Positions 60,750 to 64,000 of a stretch of 64,000 nucleotides of DNA are shown here, in pieces. How positions within the stretch are numbered: the first letter of the stretch is position 1; every line of letters starts with the position of its first letter. The stretch spans positions 62,001-126,000 of the forward strand of contig NZ_CANSMR010000005.1 in the NCBI RefSeq assembly GCF_947648125.1. Direction: 5' to 3'. The notes beneath the pieces are model-generated. The model was not told where the DNA came from, did not search any database, and worked only from the letters and a program-made list of their open reading frames with translations. The stretch comes from an uncultured Bradyrhizobium sp. (GTDB taxonomy: Bacteria; Pseudomonadota; Alphaproteobacteria; Rhizobiales; Xanthobacteraceae). Made by a program: the position numbers and the translations under genes.

Positions 60750-61696
60750 AGGTTAGCGACCTTGATGCGCGGATCGATGAAGGCATAGAGCACATCGACC
60801 ACGAAATTGACTGTCACGACCATTGCAGCCAGCAGCATCACGCAGTTGCGCACCACGATCAGGTCGCGGTTGGCGATCGATTGGAAGATTAGCCGGCCGA
60901 GGCCCGGCAGATAGAACACGTTCTCGATCACGATGGTGCCGGCCAGGAGATTGGCGAATTGCAGGCCCATGACCGTCATGACCGGGATCATGGCGTTGCG
61001 CAACACATGGCGCCACAGCACCTCGCGCTTGCCGAGCCCCTTGGCGCGCGCGGTGCGGACGAAATCCTCGCGCAGCACCTCCAGCACCGCGGAACGCGTG
61101 ACACGGGCCAGGATCGCGGCCTGCACCATGGCGAGCGAGATCGCGGGCAGCAGCAACGAGCGCATCCCGGCCCAGATACCGTCATCCCAGCCGGCAAATC
61201 CACCGGCGGACAGCAATTGCAGCTTCACCGAGAACAGCAGGATCAAGAGGATCGCGAACCAGAAATTCGGCAGCGCGATGCCAATTTGAGTCAGCGACAT
61301 CACGCCGACATCGCCGAGCTTGTTGTGGTTGGCCGCCGTGTAGATGCCGGCGGCGAGCGCCAGCACCACCGTGATCAGCATCGACATGATCGCGAGCGGA
61401 ATCGTCAGCACCAGCCGCTCCGCGATCAGGCCGGCCACCGGCGTGCCATAGACATAGCTGTTGCCGAGATCGCCGACCGCCATGCCCTTGAGCCAGAGCA
61501 GATAGCGAACCGTGAGCGGCTGATCGAGGCCGAGCTTGACCGTGAGCGCGCGCACCGCATCGGGGGAGGCGTCGGCGCCCATCAGCATCTGCGCGGCATT
61601 GCCCGGCAGCGCGTCGAGCACCAGGAAAATGATCAGCGAGGCCGCGAACAGCGTCGCCACCAGGGTCAGGATCCGCCGCAGGAAGAATACGCTCAT
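60746..61696 (-). CDS. ABC transporter permease (DppB/OppB type)
   Basis: A 316-residue membrane protein with about six segments. The N-terminus MSVFFLRRILTLVATLFAASLIIFLVL and EAA loop VRTARAKGLGKREVLWRHVLRNAMIPV are standard for DppB. It is the first membrane gene of the second importer operon and follows the amidase gene by 76 bases. Confidence 0.92.
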   Translation of the reverse strand: MSVFFLRRILTLVATLFAASLIIFLVLDALPGNAAQMLMGADASPDAVRALTVKLGLDQPLTVRYLLWLKGMAVGDLGNSYVYGTPVAGLIAERLVLTIPLAIMSMLITVVLALAAGIYTAANHNKLGDVGVMSLTQIGIALPNFWFAILLILLFSVKLQLLSAGGFAGWDDGIWAGMRSLLLPAISLAMVQAAILARVTRSAVLEVLREDFVRTARAKGLGKREVLWRHVLRNAMIPVMTVMGLQFANLLAGTIVIENVFYLPGLGRLIFQSIANRDLIVVRNCVMLLAAMVVTVNFVVDVLYAFIDPRIKVANL

Positions 61697-61772
61697 GCCC
61701 GCCCGAAGGATTGGGAATAGGCCGCAGGTTTCAACATGTTCGCGAGCGAATGCAAGCCCTTCGCCGCACCAT

Positions 61773-63203
61773 TCATGATTTCAGCGCGGGCCAACGGCCG
61801 AGCAGATCGCTCGCCTCTTCGAACAGCGCTGCAACCCGCAGCAGTTCCGCATCGGCCCGGAAGCGGCCGACCAGATGCAGGCCGATCGGCAAGCCGTCAC
61901 GGCCGAAGCCCGAAGGAATGCTGACCGCGGGATGCCCGGTCATGTTGAACAGCATGGTCCAGGGAAACCAGTGCGGCCGCACGCTGTCAAAGCTCTGGCC
62001 GTCGATGTCGACGGTGCCGAACAGATCCTGATCGATCGGCAGCGCCGTGCGGGTCAGCGTCGGCATCGCGAGCAGATCGCCACGCGCGAACAGCGACTGC
62101 ACGCGGCGGAACAGCGCGGTGCGGTCGAACATCGCCTGCTGGTAGTCGACGCCGCTTACTTTCGCGGCAAGCGCGAGCTGCTTCAGGAAGGTCGGGCTGA
62201 GGTCATCGGGATGATCGGCCGCGAGCTTCTCGAATCGGGTGCGCCAGACCGTGTGATTGATGGCGCGCCAGATCGGCTCGATGTCGAATCCCTCGCCGGA
62301 GAATTCCTCGAGTTCCGCGCCGAGGCCGGCCAGCCGGTCGAGGCTCGCCTTGAAGTCAGCGGCGACGTCAGCGGTCACCGGGCGGCCCGGCGGCGACAGG
62401 CAGAACAGCACCCGCCTGCCCTTGAGATCGCCACGCGGTGCCGCGCGATCGAGATAATCAGGCACCGGCACCCCGATCGACCACGGATCTGACGGGTCCT
62501 CGCCGGCCATCGCCTGCATCATCAGCGCGGTATCGGCGACGGTGCGCGTGGTCGGCGTGACATAGGTCTGGTTGCCGAAGGCGTCCTGCACCTGGCTGTG
62601 CGGGATCACGCCGTTGCTCTGCTTGATCCCGACCACGCCGTTGCAGGCGGCGGGAATCCGGGTCGAGCCGCCGCCGTCGGTCGCAACCGCCAACGGCGCG
62701 ATGCCGCTTGCGACCGCCACCGCCGCGCCGCCGCTGGAGCCGCCGCTGGAGCGCTCGGCGCTCCAGGCATTGCGGGTGCGGCCGAACAGCGGCGAGTCGG
62801 TTAGGCACTTGCTGCCGAACTCCGGCGTCGTGGTCTTGCCGAGCAATATTCCGCCCCGCGCACGGAGCCGGGCCACCGCCACAGCATCATGGTCGGGCAC
62901 ATTGTTCCGGTACGGCACCGCGCCGAAGGTCGTGCGCACACCTTTGGTGCTGACGATGTCTTTCACCGTGAAGGGGATGCCGTGCAGCAGGCCGAGCGGC
63001 TCGCCGGCCATGACCTGCCGCTCCGCGGCCTTCGCCTGCGCCATCGCCTCGTCGCCGCACAGCGTGATGAAGCAGTTTAGCTCCGGCTGCAGCCGCTCGG
63101 CACGGGCGAGCACCGCGGCCGTGACCTCGACGGGAGAGACCTCCTTGCGGGCGATGCGCGCACGGAGCTCAACGGCGGGCAGCAGACAGAGATCATCGCT
63201 CAT
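61773..63203 (-). CDS. Amidase-signature family hydrolase
   Basis: A 476-residue amidase with the Ser-cisSer-Lys triad: Lys81 in FTVKDIVST, cis-Ser156 in RSSGGSSGGA and nucleophile Ser180 in TDGGGSTRIPA. The family hydrolyses amide bonds in a wide range of small molecules. It stands immediately upstream of the second peptide-type importer operon and probably works on the imported compound. The start is uncertain: ATG at 63203 gives a standard N-terminus, while the frame extends to 63407 without support. Confidence 0.92.
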   Translation of the reverse strand: MSDDLCLLPAVELRARIARKEVSPVEVTAAVLARAERLQPELNCFITLCGDEAMAQAKAAERQVMAGEPLGLLHGIPFTVKDIVSTKGVRTTFGAVPYRNNVPDHDAVAVARLRARGGILLGKTTTPEFGSKCLTDSPLFGRTRNAWSAERSSGGSSGGAAVAVASGIAPLAVATDGGGSTRIPAACNGVVGIKQSNGVIPHSQVQDAFGNQTYVTPTTRTVADTALMMQAMAGEDPSDPWSIGVPVPDYLDRAAPRGDLKGRRVLFCLSPPGRPVTADVAADFKASLDRLAGLGAELEEFSGEGFDIEPIWRAINHTVWRTRFEKLAADHPDDLSPTFLKQLALAAKVSGVDYQQAMFDRTALFRRVQSLFARGDLLAMPTLTRTALPIDQDLFGTVDIDGQSFDSVRPHWFPWTMLFNMTGHPAVSIPSGFGRDGLPIGLHLVGRFRADAELLRVAALFEEASDLLGRWPALKS

Positions 63204-63321
63204 CAGGACAAATGCTCGCATCAGAGGTGGTCGACCGTCGCGCATCGTGCCGCGCGTCATCCGCCAAGTCCATCGCCTCGTGCGCATGGCGGCACGCGGC
63301 GCGACCGCGATGGCGCATGGC

Positions 63322-64000
63322 CTACCAGGTCTCCGCAGGCAACTCCCGGCTGCGCGGCGGATCGGCGCCGGCGCGCGTGCAGGTGAAGGCGGCGCACTTG
63401 CAGGCAAAGGACAGCGCGCGTGTGAGCTCGGCCGCGGAAATGTCGCGCAGCCGCTGCCGCGCGATCCGGTCCAGCCGATGCAATGCGGCGAGCAGCGCAG
63501 CCTGACAACTGTCGCCGGCGCCGATCGTATCGATGACGTTCACCACCGGCGACGCGGCCTCGATCGCTCCGGCCTTGCGATGCCAGGCCGAGGCACCATC
63601 ATTGCCGCGCGTGATGACGACGAGCGAAGTGCCGCCCGAGAGCAGCGCTTCGGCCCTCGCCGCATAGGCCTGATCGCCGAACAGATAGGCGAAGTCGACG
63701 TCGGACATTTTTACGATGTCGGCCTTGCCGCAGAACGCCAGCATGCGGGCGCGATAGGCATCCTTGTCCTTGACGAGATTCGGCCGGCAATTCGGATCGA
63801 GCGAGATCGTCACCTTCGCCCGCGCATGTTCGATGAAGGCCAGCGTCTCGGCCGCGCCCTTGTCATGGACCAGCGTGGTCGAGCCGGTGTGCAGGCATGT
63901 GACGCCGTCGAGCGCGATCGCGTCACGTCGATAGGTCCAGTTCCGCGATGCCGTGTCGGCGTCATAGAAGGCGTATTGCGTTTCGGTGCCGGTGACGCGC
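63322..64000 (-). CDS. PfkB-family sugar kinase (fructokinase-like), 3' part
   Basis: The C-terminal 225 or so codons of a ribokinase-fold kinase whose start lies beyond the right edge. The open frame runs to the window end without a stop; readable landmarks are TETQYAFYDADTASRNW, SLDPNCRPNLV (the NxR-type sugar-binding segment) and NVIDTIGAGDSCQAAL, with the catalytic Asp in the GAGD motif. Substrate is probably fructose or a related sugar. The stop is about 119 bases upstream of the amidase start. Confidence 0.88.
   Translation of the reverse strand, partial: RVTGTETQYAFYDADTASRNWTYRRDAIALDGVTCLHTGSTTLVHDKGAAETLAFIEHARAKVTISLDPNCRPNLVKDKDAYRARMLAFCGKADIVKMSDVDFAYLFGDQAYAARAEALLSGGTSLVVITRGNDGASAWHRKAGAIEAASPVVNVIDTIGAGDSCQAALLAALHRLDRIARQRLRDISAAELTRALSFACKCAAFTCTRAGADPPRSRELPAETW

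Overview
The window is high-GC alphaproteobacterial chromosome, most likely Bradyrhizobium or a close relative. The main clues are a short bifunctional PutA of 1003 residues (the Bradyrhizobium type is about 999), a paired large/small acyl-CoA dehydrogenase of the PimC/PimD kind, a form II CoxL-like protein, and several families of palindromic intergenic repeats of the sort scattered through Bradyrhizobium genomes. I see no tRNA, rRNA, CRISPR, insertion sequence, phage or nod/nif gene.

Layout: 1-10.6 kb holds a truncated exported protein, an Lrp-type regulator divergent from putA, a CaiB-type CoA-transferase, a glutathione transferase (GST), small and large exported or membrane proteins, and a two-gene unit of a lone cyclic-nucleotide-binding domain plus a metallo-beta-lactamase-fold hydrolase. 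10.7-18.4 kb has an MHS-type transporter, a second GST, a LemA-TPM-TPM cluster on the minus strand, and an enoyl-CoA hydratase with two acyl-CoA dehydrogenases. 18.6-29.1 kb is all minus strand: an orphan CoxL-like molybdenum hydroxylase subunit, a pgm/epimerase/DHDPS-family operon, an AlsS-like acetolactate synthase and an exported M1 aminopeptidase. 29.3-38.5 kb carries an exported GH1 glucosidase, then a probable catabolic island (alcohol dehydrogenase/maleylacetate reductase, alpha/beta hydrolase, flavin monooxygenase, cupin, two AraC regulators), then an HtrA-like protein with a degenerate active site coupled to a LuxR-type regulator.

39-48.5 kb has a metallophosphoesterase and an M20 amidohydrolase followed by a complete peptide-type ABC importer. 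48.7-53.2 kb has an AmpR-like regulator divergent from a class A beta-lactamase, an exported ankyrin-repeat protein, and a serine hydroxymethyltransferase behind a ZTP riboswitch. 53.3-55.8 kb has a di-heme cytochrome c and a PQQ alcohol dehydrogenase. 56.3-64 kb is a second peptide-type ABC importer in one tight minus-strand operon with an amidase, then the 3' part of a PfkB sugar kinase that runs off the window.

The overall theme is use of amino acids, acyl-CoAs, peptides/amides, alcohols and small organics. The strongest unusual signals are the ZTP-riboswitch SHMT paralog, the inactive-protease/LuxR pair, the split cNMP-sensor/MBL pair, and the dense set of repeat families placed mainly at gene ends. 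Identifications rest on reading motifs by eye; no database search was run.
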